Part shown: positions 55,717 to 64,000 of the stretch, one piece after another
Position numbering within the stretch: position 1 is the first letter of the stretch
How the letters are laid out: each line of letters opens with the position of its first letter
From: CAWGUU01 sp963825765
GTDB taxonomy: Bacteria > Actinomycetota > Acidimicrobiia > Acidimicrobiales > AC-14
DNA: 64,000 bases
NCBI GenBank assembly: GCA_963825765.1
Contig: CAWGUU010000014.1
Location: 423,982 to 487,981 of the forward strand
Direction: 5' to 3'
Notes under the pieces: generated by a model
The model's input: the letters and a program-made list of their open reading frames with translations, nothing else
What the model was told of the DNA's origin: nothing
Databases searched by the model: none
Program-made: the position numbers and the translations under genes

Positions 55717-58700
55717 ACCGCGAAGCTCGTGACGGCGTTCGGCTCGTGTGTGGCACGCACAACGTCCACCTCCCACGCGACAACGCGAGAGCGGCGCTGG
55801 CAGCGGCTCTCGACGGCTCCCCCGTCTTGATCGTGTCTGGCGACTCAGGGACGGGCAAGAGCGCCCTCGTCCGATCGCTCGTCGAGCACTACGAGGCGGC
55901 AGAGCCCGAAGAGTTCCAAGCGGTCGTCCTGAACCTCCGCCAACTTCCACGGCATCCCACAGAGCTCCGATCCGCTCTCGGAGCGCCGGTGGAACGGGTT
56001 CTCACCGAGATGCACGCGCCCCGTCGGCTCTTGGTCATCGACGGTGCCGACGTCCACGCCGAGACGGACGAGACCCCGCTCGACAGCGTGGCGCGCTCAG
56101 CCCTCGAAGCGGACGTCGCGGTGTGCATAGTCGCATCGTCGGAGGGCCGCGCCGCAGTCGAAGGCGTTGCCGCACGTCTTGGCATCACGGTGGCTCACCA
56201 CGAGGTGGCGGGTCTGACCGACGAGGAGGTCGACAGCCTCGTCGAGCAAGTTCCGCCGCTCCAACGCCTGGCGAGCGTCCCGCACTGCCGGGAGCTGCTG
56301 CGACGCCCGGCGATCGTGGATCTTCTCGCACGGGCCGGCGGAGAGGATCTGCCGTTGAGCGACAGCGCCGCCATGGACGCCGTCTGGGCAGGCCTAGTCC
56401 GCAATCACGAACGAACGGTGCGCGGGACACCGGACGCACGGGACCACGCGCTCCGACAGCTAGCGGCCGACGCACTCGAGCCGGGGCGCTTGGAGCTCGG
56501 ACAGCTTGACGCGGCGGCGGTCGACGGGCTGAAGCGCGACGGCGTGCTGCGCTCCAGCGAATCCACATGGTCAGCCGCGCCGTCGTTCACCCACGACATC
56601 CTGCGCACGTACGCCGTCGCCAAGGTCCTCGGCGAGGACGCTCAGCCTGTCGAGCGCCTGAAGCTTCACAACACGCCCCGCTGGACTCTCCCGGCCATGC
56701 GCCTGATCGTCGAGCAGCGACTCCGAAGCGACGCTCCGACCGACCGGCTGACGCTGCAAGACGTGCAGCAACTGTTCGACGAGCTTGTCGACTCCGGGGC
56801 GGGAGTGCGATGGGCTGACGTCCCCTCTGAGGCGGCCTTGGGTCTTCCGGAGGCACGGCAGCTGCTCGCCGGATCGTGGGACGAGCTGACCGCCGAGGAC
56901 GGGAACGGCCTAAGGCGCATGCTTCGGGTGGTCGACCTCCGGTACCGGCGTGCAGGCTTCCTCGAACGTCTCGTCGCCCAGAACCTGGCCGCGCTGCTTC
57001 TCGAGCGCGGCTGGCCCACCGGCACCAACACCGAGGTGACCGAGTTCATCGAGGGCTGGTTGCTGAGCCTTGTGATCGTGCCTACGCCCTCCGGCGACAG
57101 CGAGCGCCAGCGGCTGCTCGAGCTGATCCTTCATCGTGTCGGCGAAGGTGACCGCCGGGAACGCGAGCTTGCCGAGGAGCAGGCGGCACGCCTGGCGGCG
57201 CGCACAGAGGAGGAGGTCGCCGAGGCCGAGGCCCAAGCGGCCAAGTTCGCCATGTTCTCGTCGATCGGCTTCGACGACGATGACGACGACTTCGAGGTGC
57301 CTGCACGCGACCTTCCCGGAGAGCTGACGTCCGAGTCGACGGTCCGCTGCTTGGCGCTTCTCGGTCCAGACATGGGCAGCGAAGGTGAGGCGCTGCTCCG
57401 GCGGGTGGCCGATCGGGACCCGTACCGCCTGGCACCGGCGCTCGAGTCCCCACTGGCAGGCGTCGCAATCGCTCAGTTCAACCCAGAGCTGCTCGTCGAC
57501 CTGACCGAGGCCTACTACATCGACCGTCGGCCCCGGCACAGTGACCTCATCCACGACTACGGCATCCGGTCTCACGACTTTGCTGGCTTCGGGCCCTTGG
57601 CCGGGTACTACCTCGGTCCGTTCCTCGCACTGTTCCGCGCCGACTTCATCGACGGGGTCGGCTGCTTGAACCGGATGCTCAACCACGCCGCCCGCATCCG
57701 GGTAAAAGTCATGGGCAGGCATGACCCGACCGATACGACCGATGGTCTGTCACTTGAGCTGAACCTCACCGGTTCACCGAGGTTGTACATCGGCGACGCC
57801 CACGTGTGGCTCTGGTATCGGGGCACAGGTGTGGGTCCCTACCCCTGCATGAGCGCCCTGCAAGCACTCGAGGTGGTCGGCGACGAGCTGATCGAGCGCG
57901 GCAGGCTGACGCCGGACATGCTCGCCCAGTTCCTCCTTGCCGACTGCGAAAACCTGGCGATGCCCGCCTTGGTCTACGGGATGCTCGTGCGTCATCTCGG
58001 CCGGGGCACCGCTGCTATCGACCCGTTCCTTGCCGAGCCTGCGGTCTGGCACCTCGAGTTCAACCGAGTGACGAGTGAGCACTCTAGGCTCGCCGCTCGC
58101 GGAGCACCCTTGGTTGCTGCGGACCGCCGCAACTGGGATCCGTGGCGCGTGGTGATGGCGCTGGCCCTGAGCGCGGACGACACCCGCGCCGACGAGCTCC
58201 GCGAGCTGGGCGGCCGGCTCGAAGCCCGCGCACAGGAACTTGGGGAGGACCCGACGACTGCGCTGCACTGGGCAGCTGCGCTTGACCGGAACTCATACGA
58301 CGCCACCCAAACTGAGGAAGGCATCGTCGTGCAGCACCGCGAGGACCCCGAGGTCGCGGCGGCGCTTGAAGCACAGCGCGTGGATTACGCCCGCTTCAAC
58401 GAGTCGTTGCGCCTCCAGTCCCGCTACGTCGACCGGTTCGATCAGATCCGACGGCCACCTCCACTAATGCTCGATGAGCTCACGGCCGATGTGGCAGTGG
58501 CTCGCGAGTTGCTGGGCACCCTTCCTGCTGGCGGGGATCGAAGGGCGAGGGATCGAATTGCGAGCGAGGGCCCGATCGCAGCCGCCGCCGCCGCCCTTGA
58601 AGGGGCCTACCTCGACGGCCTCGACGTGCCGCTCGACGATCTGCTCTGGGCGGCCCAGGTTCTCCTCGACGTCATTGCCGAGCGCACCAGTCGCACGCCT

Positions 58701-59648
58701 GATGACGTCGAGGACGGTCAGCTCTACCCGCACGGCGCGGATCGCTCGGCAGCGAGGGGTCTACCGCTGCTGCGAACGCCCGCTGCTGCCGAACTTCGAC
58801 AGGCACTCGCTGCTTCGGGCGCAGAAACGACGGAGACGGCGCTCACCTGGTTGTTCACGAAGTCCCCAATCGAGGTGCCCATCTTCGCGAGTCGAGCGCT
58901 CGACGCGGTATGGGCCTCGCCCTGTGAGGGGTCACCCTGTCACCACAACGCCGCGCTCGACCTCGTCGAGGAGTCGGTGCGCCACGCCTCCGTCCGACGA
59001 TCCTCATGGAACCCAGAAGATGATCGAGGGCCGCTGACCGGGCCCCTGCTCCCGGCGCTGGCGTCCGCTGGGGAACAGGAGGTAGTTGCTCCCGATCTCA
59101 GTCCGGCCCTTCGAGCGCTCGGCGCGGAAGCACGCCACGAGACCTGTGTGCACCCGGCTGCGGCGGACCTCCTACCCGCAGTCCTCGCCGCGGATCGCCG
59201 CAGCGTGAAGCCGTTCGAGCACGGCTACCACCAGAGCGAGTCGGACGCGCTTTTCGCTGCGCGAGCCACGCTGACGGTCGCGGCGTGCGGGGACCCTGCG
59301 CTTCTCCTGGAGCACGCCCGCGATCTCGCTGCGGACGCTCCACACGCCTTGGAGGAGTACGTCGAGGCGATCGTGGCCGCAGCGGAGGAACAACCCGACT
59401 TGGCAGACGCGGCGCGGGGAGTATGGCCACAGCTGATGCGCGACGTCCTGGGACTGCTCGCAAACGCCCGGAAAGATCCGCAGGACGACTCGCCGGAGGT
59501 CGTCCGTGCGAAGTCTCGTGTGAGAAGGGCCTTCACCGCCTCCGCCGGAGGTCACAGCGTCCTGCTCCATCGCCCGTCAGGCGGCGCAGGGGTCGCGACC
59601 AGTGGCGTTGGCGGGGCCGGTCGCTGGAGGCCCTTCTCCCGCACATGA
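55623..59648 (+). CDS. STAND-type P-loop NTPase with long helical C-terminus (central part)
   Basis: This 1341-codon frame starts inside the protein. It holds Walker A GDSGTGKSA near residues 73-81, Walker B RRLLVIDGAD near 134-143, a sensor-like IVASSEGR and AAPSFTHDILRTYAVAK, the F-x-H-D-x-L-R/W motif of STAND/NACHT-like ATPases. The remaining 1000 residues are helical with an acidic loop (FDDDDDDFEVP near 557) and an extended region without repeats I can name. STAND NTPases switch on ATP-driven oligomerisation and often act in signalling or anti-phage defence. Substrate and trigger unknown. The C-terminal end is lost to a second frameshift near 59550-59600. Confidence 0.8.
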   Translation: MRRAQLARDAHAALRLARHAEAAAWEELRRMNREARDGVRLVCGTHNVHLPRDNARAALAAALDGSPVLIVSGDSGTGKSALVRSLVEHYEAAEPEEFQAVVLNLRQLPRHPTELRSALGAPVERVLTEMHAPRRLLVIDGADVHAETDETPLDSVARSALEADVAVCIVASSEGRAAVEGVAARLGITVAHHEVAGLTDEEVDSLVEQVPPLQRLASVPHCRELLRRPAIVDLLARAGGEDLPLSDSAAMDAVWAGLVRNHERTVRGTPDARDHALRQLAADALEPGRLELGQLDAAAVDGLKRDGVLRSSESTWSAAPSFTHDILRTYAVAKVLGEDAQPVERLKLHNTPRWTLPAMRLIVEQRLRSDAPTDRLTLQDVQQLFDELVDSGAGVRWADVPSEAALGLPEARQLLAGSWDELTAEDGNGLRRMLRVVDLRYRRAGFLERLVAQNLAALLLERGWPTGTNTEVTEFIEGWLLSLVIVPTPSGDSERQRLLELILHRVGEGDRRERELAEEQAARLAARTEEEVAEAEAQAAKFAMFSSIGFDDDDDDFEVPARDLPGELTSESTVRCLALLGPDMGSEGEALLRRVADRDPYRLAPALESPLAGVAIAQFNPELLVDLTEAYYIDRRPRHSDLIHDYGIRSHDFAGFGPLAGYYLGPFLALFRADFIDGVGCLNRMLNHAARIRVKVMGRHDPTDTTDGLSLELNLTGSPRLYIGDAHVWLWYRGTGVGPYPCMSALQALEVVGDELIERGRLTPDMLAQFLLADCENLAMPALVYGMLVRHLGRGTAAIDPFLAEPAVWHLEFNRVTSEHSRLAARGAPLVAADRRNWDPWRVVMALALSADDTRADELRELGGRLEARAQELGEDPTTALHWAAALDRNSYDATQTEEGIVVQHREDPEVAAALEAQRVDYARFNESLRLQSRYVDRFDQIRRPPPLMLDELTADVAVARELLGTLPAGGDRRARDRIASEGPIAAAAAALEGAYLDGLDVPLDDLLWAAQVLLDVIAERTSRTPDDVEDGQLYPHGADRSAARGLPLLRTPAAAELRQALAASGAETTETALTWLFTKSPIEVPIFASRALDAVWASPCEGSPCHHNAALDLVEESVRHASVRRSSWNPEDDRGPLTGPLLPALASAGEQEVVAPDLSPALRALGAEARHETCVHPAAADLLPAVLAADRRSVKPFEHGYHQSESDALFAARATLTVAACGDPALLLEHARDLAADAPHALEEYVEAIVAAAEEQPDLADAARGVWPQLMRDVLGLLANARKDPQDDSPEVVRAKSRVRRAFTASAGGHSVLLHRPSGGAGVATSGVGGAGRWRPFSRT

Positions 59649-60010
59649 CCTACGAGCACCGGCACCGCTACAGCGAGCTGACGGGCGAGCCGATCCGCTG
59701 GGCTGTGCCTCAACAGTGGCGGCCAGAGATCGACAGCTGGATCGAAGCGTCGAGCGGCGGCCGCGAGGCGATCGACGCGATGGTTCATATGCTCCAGACC
59801 CAGCCGATCGAAGAGCAGGCGCGGCTCGGCATCGTTTGGGTCGAGCGAGTCGTTGACAAGGATCCGGCGGGTTCCCGGACCTTTCTTCTGCCCGAGTGGC
59901 TGCGCAACGTCCGCTCCTACTGCGGCGAGGACGAGCTGGCTGTCTGGCAGCGCATCGTTGACACGCTGGTCGTCCACGGTGACACCCGCGTCCGGGACCT
60001 CGCAGACTGA
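59645..60010 (+). CDS. C-terminal part of the frameshifted NTPase
   Basis: In the frame beginning around 59580 the sequence reads GRSLEALLPHMTYEHRHRYSELTG, WRPEIDSWIEASSG, EAIDAMVHMLQTQPIEEQARLGIVWVERVV and RTFLLPEWLRNVRSYCGEDELAVWQRIVDTLVVHGD before a stop at 60010. The composition and helical repeat style continue the preceding protein, and the preceding frame loses them at the same place, so this is its true C-terminus. ATG 59645 is only a nominal start. The whole gene would span 54850-60010, about 1,720 codons. Confidence 0.6.
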   Translation: MTYEHRHRYSELTGEPIRWAVPQQWRPEIDSWIEASSGGREAIDAMVHMLQTQPIEEQARLGIVWVERVVDKDPAGSRTFLLPEWLRNVRSYCGEDELAVWQRIVDTLVVHGDTRVRDLAD

Positions 60011-60160
60011 GGTGTCGGCGGTCTGCCCACGACAGCTCGGCGATCGCCCTATCCGTTCTCCCACAAGCGGCTAATGGACTACTGCGATCTGGCCAGACGC
60101 GACAGATCGACGGCGATGCGTGCGGGGTCGGAGCGACAGAACGTCCGATGGCCCGATGCG

Positions 60161-60598
60161 TCAGCGGGCGGCGTCGGCGGTGATGAGTCGCAGTCTGGGT
60201 GCGCCGTTGAAGAGTTGGTCGTGGGATGCGAGCGGCACGCCGAGTCGGATGGCGGTTGCGGCGATCCATCGGTCGCCGTCGTGGAGCTTGTCCCCGAGTG
60301 CGTGGCCTGCCTGCTGGCACCGCATGCGGAGCTCGGCGCAGAGCGTGATCATCTCGTTGTCGGGTTGGGCGACAGCGATCTCGGCGATGCGGCGTTCGAG
60401 CCGTCGACGGCGCAGCTCGCCCCACCCGGCGCGGAGCGCGCCGAAGCGGAGTCCCATGACGGTCTGGAAGGCGAGCACGACGGGCTCGCTGCCGATGAGC
60501 TCGCGGTAGGTGTCGGCGAGCGGGTTGGGGCGGTCATCGAACAGCCAGCTGATGACCATCGTGTCCACGACGACGCCCGCGGCCCGGGCCTCACTCAT
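60161..60598 (-). CDS. PIN-domain toxin (VapC-type) of module 2 with altered active site
   Basis: The 145-residue protein has VVVDTMVISWLFDD (first Asp near residue 12), ...DKLHDGDRWIAATAIRLGVPLASHDQLF (third and fourth acidic residues) and ALRAGWGELRRRRLERRIAEI. The conserved Glu of the T-V-x-E-L-R-x-G-A helix is Gly here (TVMGLRFGAL; GGA where GAA/GAG is expected), while module 1 keeps the Glu. This single change should weaken Mg2+ binding, so the toxin may be inactive or the base call wrong. ATG 60598 overlaps the antitoxin stop by four bases. Confidence 0.82.
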   Translation of the reverse strand: MSEARAAGVVVDTMVISWLFDDRPNPLADTYRELIGSEPVVLAFQTVMGLRFGALRAGWGELRRRRLERRIAEIAVAQPDNEMITLCAELRMRCQQAGHALGDKLHDGDRWIAATAIRLGVPLASHDQLFNGAPRLRLITADAAR

Positions 60599-60756
60599 GT
60601 GTCAGCGAGCGCCTCTTGGAACGCCTTCCACTCCTCGTCGGTGATGTCTTCGACGACGAGGCGGTCGCGCCCTGGCAGTGGTCGGGCGCGGTCGAGGGCC
60701 TCGTCGGGTGCGTAGACCCGCACGGTCGGCTCTTCGGGCTGCTCGACGGTGGACAC
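60595..60756 (-). CDS. short antitoxin of module 2
   Basis: From GTG 60756 the minus strand encodes 53 residues, starting VSTVEQPEEPTVRVYAPDEAL and ending RLVVEDITDEEWKAFQEALADT, an acidic helical tail like that of module 1. It is positioned 30 bases after the recombinase stop and overlaps the PIN toxin start by four bases. It would neutralise the toxin by direct binding. No DNA-binding motif is evident. The reading frame is too short for most gene callers. Confidence 0.7.
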   Translation of the reverse strand: MSTVEQPEEPTVRVYAPDEALDRARPLPGRDRLVVEDITDEEWKAFQEALADT

Positions 60757-60786
60757 GACGGCCAGTGTACGGCCCTGCCCGCTGAG

Positions 60787-61710
60787 CTACCGGGCAGCGC
60801 CGGCGAGGAACGCAGCGACCACGTAGGTCGTGTGCCGGTCGAGCGAGACCCGAGCGCGGTCATAGCGCATGGTGGTTCTCGGGTCGGCGTGGCTGGCGGC
60901 TTCTTGGACGTCGCGCAGCGGGACGCCTGCGTCGAGTGCAGCGGTGATGAACGTGTGGCGCAGCGTGTGCGGGCCGACCGGCTTGTTGATCCCGGCCTTG
61001 CGAGCAAGGCGGCGCACGATCCGCCATGCGGCGTGGCGGTCGAGCCGGTCGCCGTTTGCGGCGAGGAAGATCGGCCCTTCGACGCGTTCGCCGATCGCCA
61101 GGTCGATGGCGCGGGCGGTGCGCGGCGCGAGCGGGATGATCACGATCTTGCCGCCCTTGCGGACCACGGTGAGTGTGCGGTGGCCGCGTTCGATGCCGAG
61201 TGCCTCGATGTTGGCGCCGAGCGCTTCGCTGACCCGCAGCCCGTTGATGGCCAGCAGCGAGATCAGGGCATGGTCGCGCGCCGACGCCAGCCCGGCGGCG
61301 ACGAGCAGCGCGCCGACCTCGTTGCGGTCGAGCCCTGTGGCGTGGGACTCGTAGTCGATGCGCGGGCGGCGCACGTGGGCGGCGGGCGACGGCGACAGCA
61401 GGCCTTCCTCGTCCGCGTAGCGGTAGAACCCCGCCACCGTCGACAGACGACGGGCGACGGTCGCGGTTGCACGTCCCAGCGCCTCGAGGTCGCGGGCGAA
61501 GCACTCGATGTCTGCCCGGCGCACGGCGAACAGCCTCAGGTCGTGCTGGTCACACCACGCCACGAACTGGCGGAGATCCAAGGCGTAGGCGTCGCGGGTC
61601 TGGCCGCGGTAGCCGGCCAGAAACGCGCCGAGCGCGTAGCGCTCCGCATCAGAGGACTGCGGATCGAGGACCGCGATCTCCGTCGTCGGGGTCGCATTGT
61701 TCGTTGTCAT
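60787..61710 (-). CDS. tyrosine recombinase (module 2)
   Basis: The 307-residue protein has an N-terminal core-binding domain (GQTRDAYALDLRQFVAWCDQHDL) and catalytic residues in LAINGLRVSEALGANIEAL, LTVVRKGGKIVIIPLAPR, GPHTLRHTFITAALDAGVPLRDVQEAASHADPRTTMRYDRAR (R, K, H-x-x-R, H, Y). It parallels recombinase 1 in length, order and wording (for example ALDAGVPLRDVQ and DPRTT). ATG 61710 has GGAGG seven bases before it, inside a perfect hairpin. It may have mobilised the island. Confidence 0.87.
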   Translation of the reverse strand: MTTNNATPTTEIAVLDPQSSDAERYALGAFLAGYRGQTRDAYALDLRQFVAWCDQHDLRLFAVRRADIECFARDLEALGRATATVARRLSTVAGFYRYADEEGLLSPSPAAHVRRPRIDYESHATGLDRNEVGALLVAAGLASARDHALISLLAINGLRVSEALGANIEALGIERGHRTLTVVRKGGKIVIIPLAPRTARAIDLAIGERVEGPIFLAANGDRLDRHAAWRIVRRLARKAGINKPVGPHTLRHTFITAALDAGVPLRDVQEAASHADPRTTMRYDRARVSLDRHTTYVVAAFLAGAAR

Positions 61711-61716
61711 GTCGCA

Positions 61717-61742
61717 CCTCCGGGTCGAGCGGGACCCGGAGG
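61717..61742 (-). promoter_or_regulatory. perfect hairpin masking the Shine-Dalgarno of recombinase 2
   Basis: CCTCCGGGTC (61717-61726) and GACCCGGAGG (61733-61742) are exact reverse complements around a six-base loop. On the minus strand the second stem ends in GGAGG six bases before the start ATG, so the ribosome-binding site is buried in a ten-pair G-C-rich stem. This would restrict recombinase translation. Confidence 0.6.
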
Positions 61743-62035
61743 CTGGAGCCGACCAGGCCCAGCGTCAGGTTGAAGACCGCAACCTACGCACGTTCTGTCG
61801 CGAAGATCTGGCGCGCACCGCCGCCAGGGCCCAACGCGCCGGACCGCCGATTTCGTGCGCCTGAGCGGGCGACCAAGCAGCGTCCGTCAGATCAGAGCAG
61901 AGGTCGCCTGTCCCCAAAAGGCAAATCAGGAACTGCCGGGCTTGGTGCAGGGTTCGCTGTTCCACGAGTGTGTCCGGACAGAGTCACCCCCCGCAGGAGA
62001 CGAAACTGGCGCTGTCCGGTCGTAGCCTCGGTGCC
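61743..62035. other. intergenic stretch, no gene seen
   Basis: A six-base-stem inverted repeat (AGGTTG 61767-61772 with CAACCT 61780-61785) lies upstream of recombinase 2. Otherwise I see no gene, tRNA or obvious attachment site in these bases between divergent genes. Confidence 0.4.
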
Positions 62036-63736
62036 GTGAGCATTCCGGTCATCCCTGGCTACATCGACGGGCCGACACCACCGAGGCTCATGGACGTATG
62101 GCAGCGACCGGCCGGGGACTATCCGGACGAACTGTGGCGAACCGACGTGCTGGCGGCCGTGACCCCGGAGCCGACCGGGTGGCTGACCAAATGCGAGCAC
62201 TACTTCACCGATGATCGTCACGGCGGTCGAGGTTGCGTCCTCGTCGCCCCAGACGACGCAGGCAGAGCGATAGATGACACCGGCTGGGTCGGCCATGGGC
62301 TCGGACGTTCAGCGTTTGGTACAACCTTGAGGGCGACCACGGCTTCGACAGTGGTCTGCAGGTCACCGACGCTGACGCCAGACTCGAGTTCTTCATTCAG
62401 GTCCGTCGCCCCGTCGGATCCTGGGATCCGACGCTGGACATCTCCCAACCGTTCCTGTGGTACTTCGACGCCTACCCCGTCGATAACGGATGGGCGTACG
62501 TCAACGAGGCAGGTCGACCGCAGGAACTAGTCCGTGCCCAGGTCGCACGAGAGCATTGGATCGTCGAGGTCCGGGCCCTCGAGTTCCGACAGTACCTCCA
62601 CGCCTGCGGGAGTCACGCGATTCTCCAGATCGACTGCGTGCCAATGACCGCTGTCGACGGCTTCGACCGCGTGAGGAGGACTTCAGTAGCGACTGGGCGC
62701 ATTTCGATTTTGTTGCGACTTCTGACCTCCTTACCGGCAGCCGTCCGGGGTTCGCACGGCTGCTCGGCCAGTACGTCGTTCGGGGTATCCAAACGGGCCG
62801 CGTCCCTCGGTTCGAGCAACGGCGCCAGGACAACCAGTTCCCGACGTTGATCTACGCCGTCGATGCTGCGACTGGCGCGCCGCTTCGGCACACCTGTGAC
62901 CCCGACCAACTCGGCACCTATTTCGACAAGGACGACAGCCGTCTCCACTACCTCACCCCCGTGAACTTCAGGGCGAGGTCCTGATTCCGTACGCCTCAGA
63001 ACCGAAACGAAAACCGGCTAAGCCGCTCGCGACTCGATTGCCTCAGCCTCTGGGGACTCGACATCTCGTTCAACACAGCGGGTCTCGTCGAGGTGTACCT
63101 CGGAGACTTCGGTGAAAGCCTGCCGCCGGACAAGTGGGGCCACTGGCTCACGCACAACGTGATGCCGGAAGGAGAGATGGAGCAGGGACGATTCCGCCGG
63201 GATTTTCTCAACCAGTTCGCGTCGTCGCCTGACGTCCCAGGTGATATCCGGCCGCACACGGGAGAAGGCGGCGAAGGCGTCCGAGCGGCTCTTTGGGACC
63301 CCAGTCTGGCGACCGCTCGGCGACGACGTTGCCCCGGAGTACGAATCGATGATCGGCCCGCTGAGCGAGGACCCAGCAGCACTTGGTGGCCCGATGATCC
63401 TGCTTGCGAAGTGCTTCGTCGATGCGATCGATCCGGCGCCGCTGAAGGCGTTCCTAGGTGACGCCAATTCCGGGGAAAGGAGTCTGAGTTTGCTCGGCCG
63501 CGTGGCCGAGCGCCTTGGAGGACCAGCAGGTGTCGTGGAGCCATTGCGGGCGCTGTACGACGTCCGGTCCGCCGGTGGCATCGCGCACCTGGCTGGAATC
63601 CAGGCGCGAAGCGGCGCTCGAGCGCCTCGGCATCCACGGGATGAGCACGATCGACGCGTTCGACCACGTCGCCGCCCGACTGATCGAGTCTCTCGATCAG
63701 GTGAGTACCCTGATGAACGAACAAACGGGCGGGTAA
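62036..63736 (+). pseudogene. conserved hypothetical protein of about 566 residues, multiply frameshifted
   Basis: From GTG 62036 the protein can be followed through at least six frame changes (near 62300, 62672, 62970, 63010, 63250 and 63600). Pieces include VSIPVIPGYIDGPTPPRL, WRTDVLAAVTPEPTGWLTKCE, FSVWYNLEGDHGFDSGLQVT, EEDFSSDWAHFDFVATSDL, LRHTCDPDQLGTYFDKDD, LDISFNTAGLVEVYLGDFGES, RPLGDDVAPEYESMIGPLS, and HVAARLIESLDQVSTLMNEQ at the end. Each piece is free of stops and keeps coding composition, so the protein was one product. I do not recognise its function. So many indels imply decay or poor base calling. Confidence 0.7.
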
Positions 63737-64000
63737 TCCATCCAGCCCCAGACGGACAGGACGGTACGCCGGTCGTCACGACCGACGAGCTCGTCGGGCA
63801 GCACTGGATCACCCGCCGAGCGGCGGAGCGACCAGATCGACGGTTACGTGTAGCCCAGCTCGGCGCCAGAAGCGAATCGCGTATGTCGGCCGAGGTCACG
63901 AGTGTGGCCACACCACTGTCGCCGCGTAAGTGGACGGCTGCATCACGTCACGCGCATCCATTGGCATGACACCATTCCTGCCAGAGGCCTGTGATGCGAG
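63737..64000. other. terminal stretch, no recognised gene
   Basis: Open frames run through this segment but none shows a recognisable protein or a good start. A gene may begin or end beyond the window. Confidence 0.3.

Noticed and set aside
60616..61773. A 385-codon plus-strand frame
   Set aside because: Antisense to the recombinase and antitoxin of module 2.
61743..61790. Possible tRNA or att core upstream of recombinase 2
   Set aside because: Only one 6-bp stem is present; no cloverleaf or matching direct repeat was found near module 1.

Overview
The window is uniformly high in G+C, uses ATG, GTG and TTG starts freely, and is packed with short-spaced or overlapping genes. Two mRNAs may be leaderless. 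A DUF222/13E12 HNH gene carries an actinobacterial LexA box, and there are DUF5719, YqgE, DrrAB-type ABC, MarR and TetR genes of actinobacterial type. This points to Actinomycetota; the glycan-rich gene set would fit Acidimicrobiia, but that class assignment is inference. No rRNA, tRNA or CRISPR array was seen.

Layout. 1-5.6 kb holds small and secreted proteins (HEAT-repeat protein, PI-PLC-like enzyme, beta-propeller/FG-GAP-like surface protein) and an RmlA-type sugar nucleotidyltransferase. 5.7-9.8 kb holds a coiled-coil acidic protein, a 166-bp foldback repeat and three tandem GT4 glycosyltransferases. 9.8-12.9 kb has an ASCH protein and a TetR regulator with a perfect palindromic operator, divergent from a gluconolactonase-like gene, then YjbR and VOC proteins. 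12.9-14.9 kb is a partly duplicated ybaK 5' region whose first copy is interrupted by a 1.3-kb SOS-box-bearing HNH/DUF222 element. 14.9-22.4 kb has a phosphoribulokinase-like kinase, a VOC protein, SixA, a large envelope protein, a membrane patatin and YqgE. 22.4-27 kb has a giant membrane GT2 and a DUF5719 protein. 27-30 kb has MarR divergent from an ABC drug-type exporter and a thioredoxin-like protein. 30.1-33.6 kb has the threonine-to-glycine pair tdh-kbl (tdh frameshifted) and a CapA-like lipoprotein.

33.7-40.8 kb is a tightly overlapping polysaccharide export and modification operon: Wzm/Wzt-type transporter, coiled-coil protein, GT2-GT4 fusion, two methyltransferases and a desaturase. 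44.6-51.0 kb continues this theme with an FkbM methyltransferase, GDP-fucose synthase-like epimerase, a large membrane protein, a methyltransferase-GT2 fusion and another methyltransferase. An accessory patch at 40.9-44.6 kb (RHH/MazF toxin-antitoxin, GNAT, APH-like kinase, phosphoesterase) separates the two glycan blocks.

51.1-61.7 kb looks like an island. Two paralogous modules, each tyrosine recombinase, short antitoxin and PIN toxin in the same orientation, flank a phytanoyl-CoA dioxygenase-like/methyltransferase pair and an approximately 1,720-codon frameshifted STAND-type P-loop NTPase with a distinct N-terminal domain and a long helical C-terminus. This is the best candidate for an undescribed, possibly defensive, system. 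Single-base frameshifts that leave the downstream protein readable occur in tdh, one vapC, the dioxygenase, the NTPase (twice) and, many times, the last gene (62.0-63.7 kb). They are either recent decay or residual indel errors concentrated in this part of the sequence.
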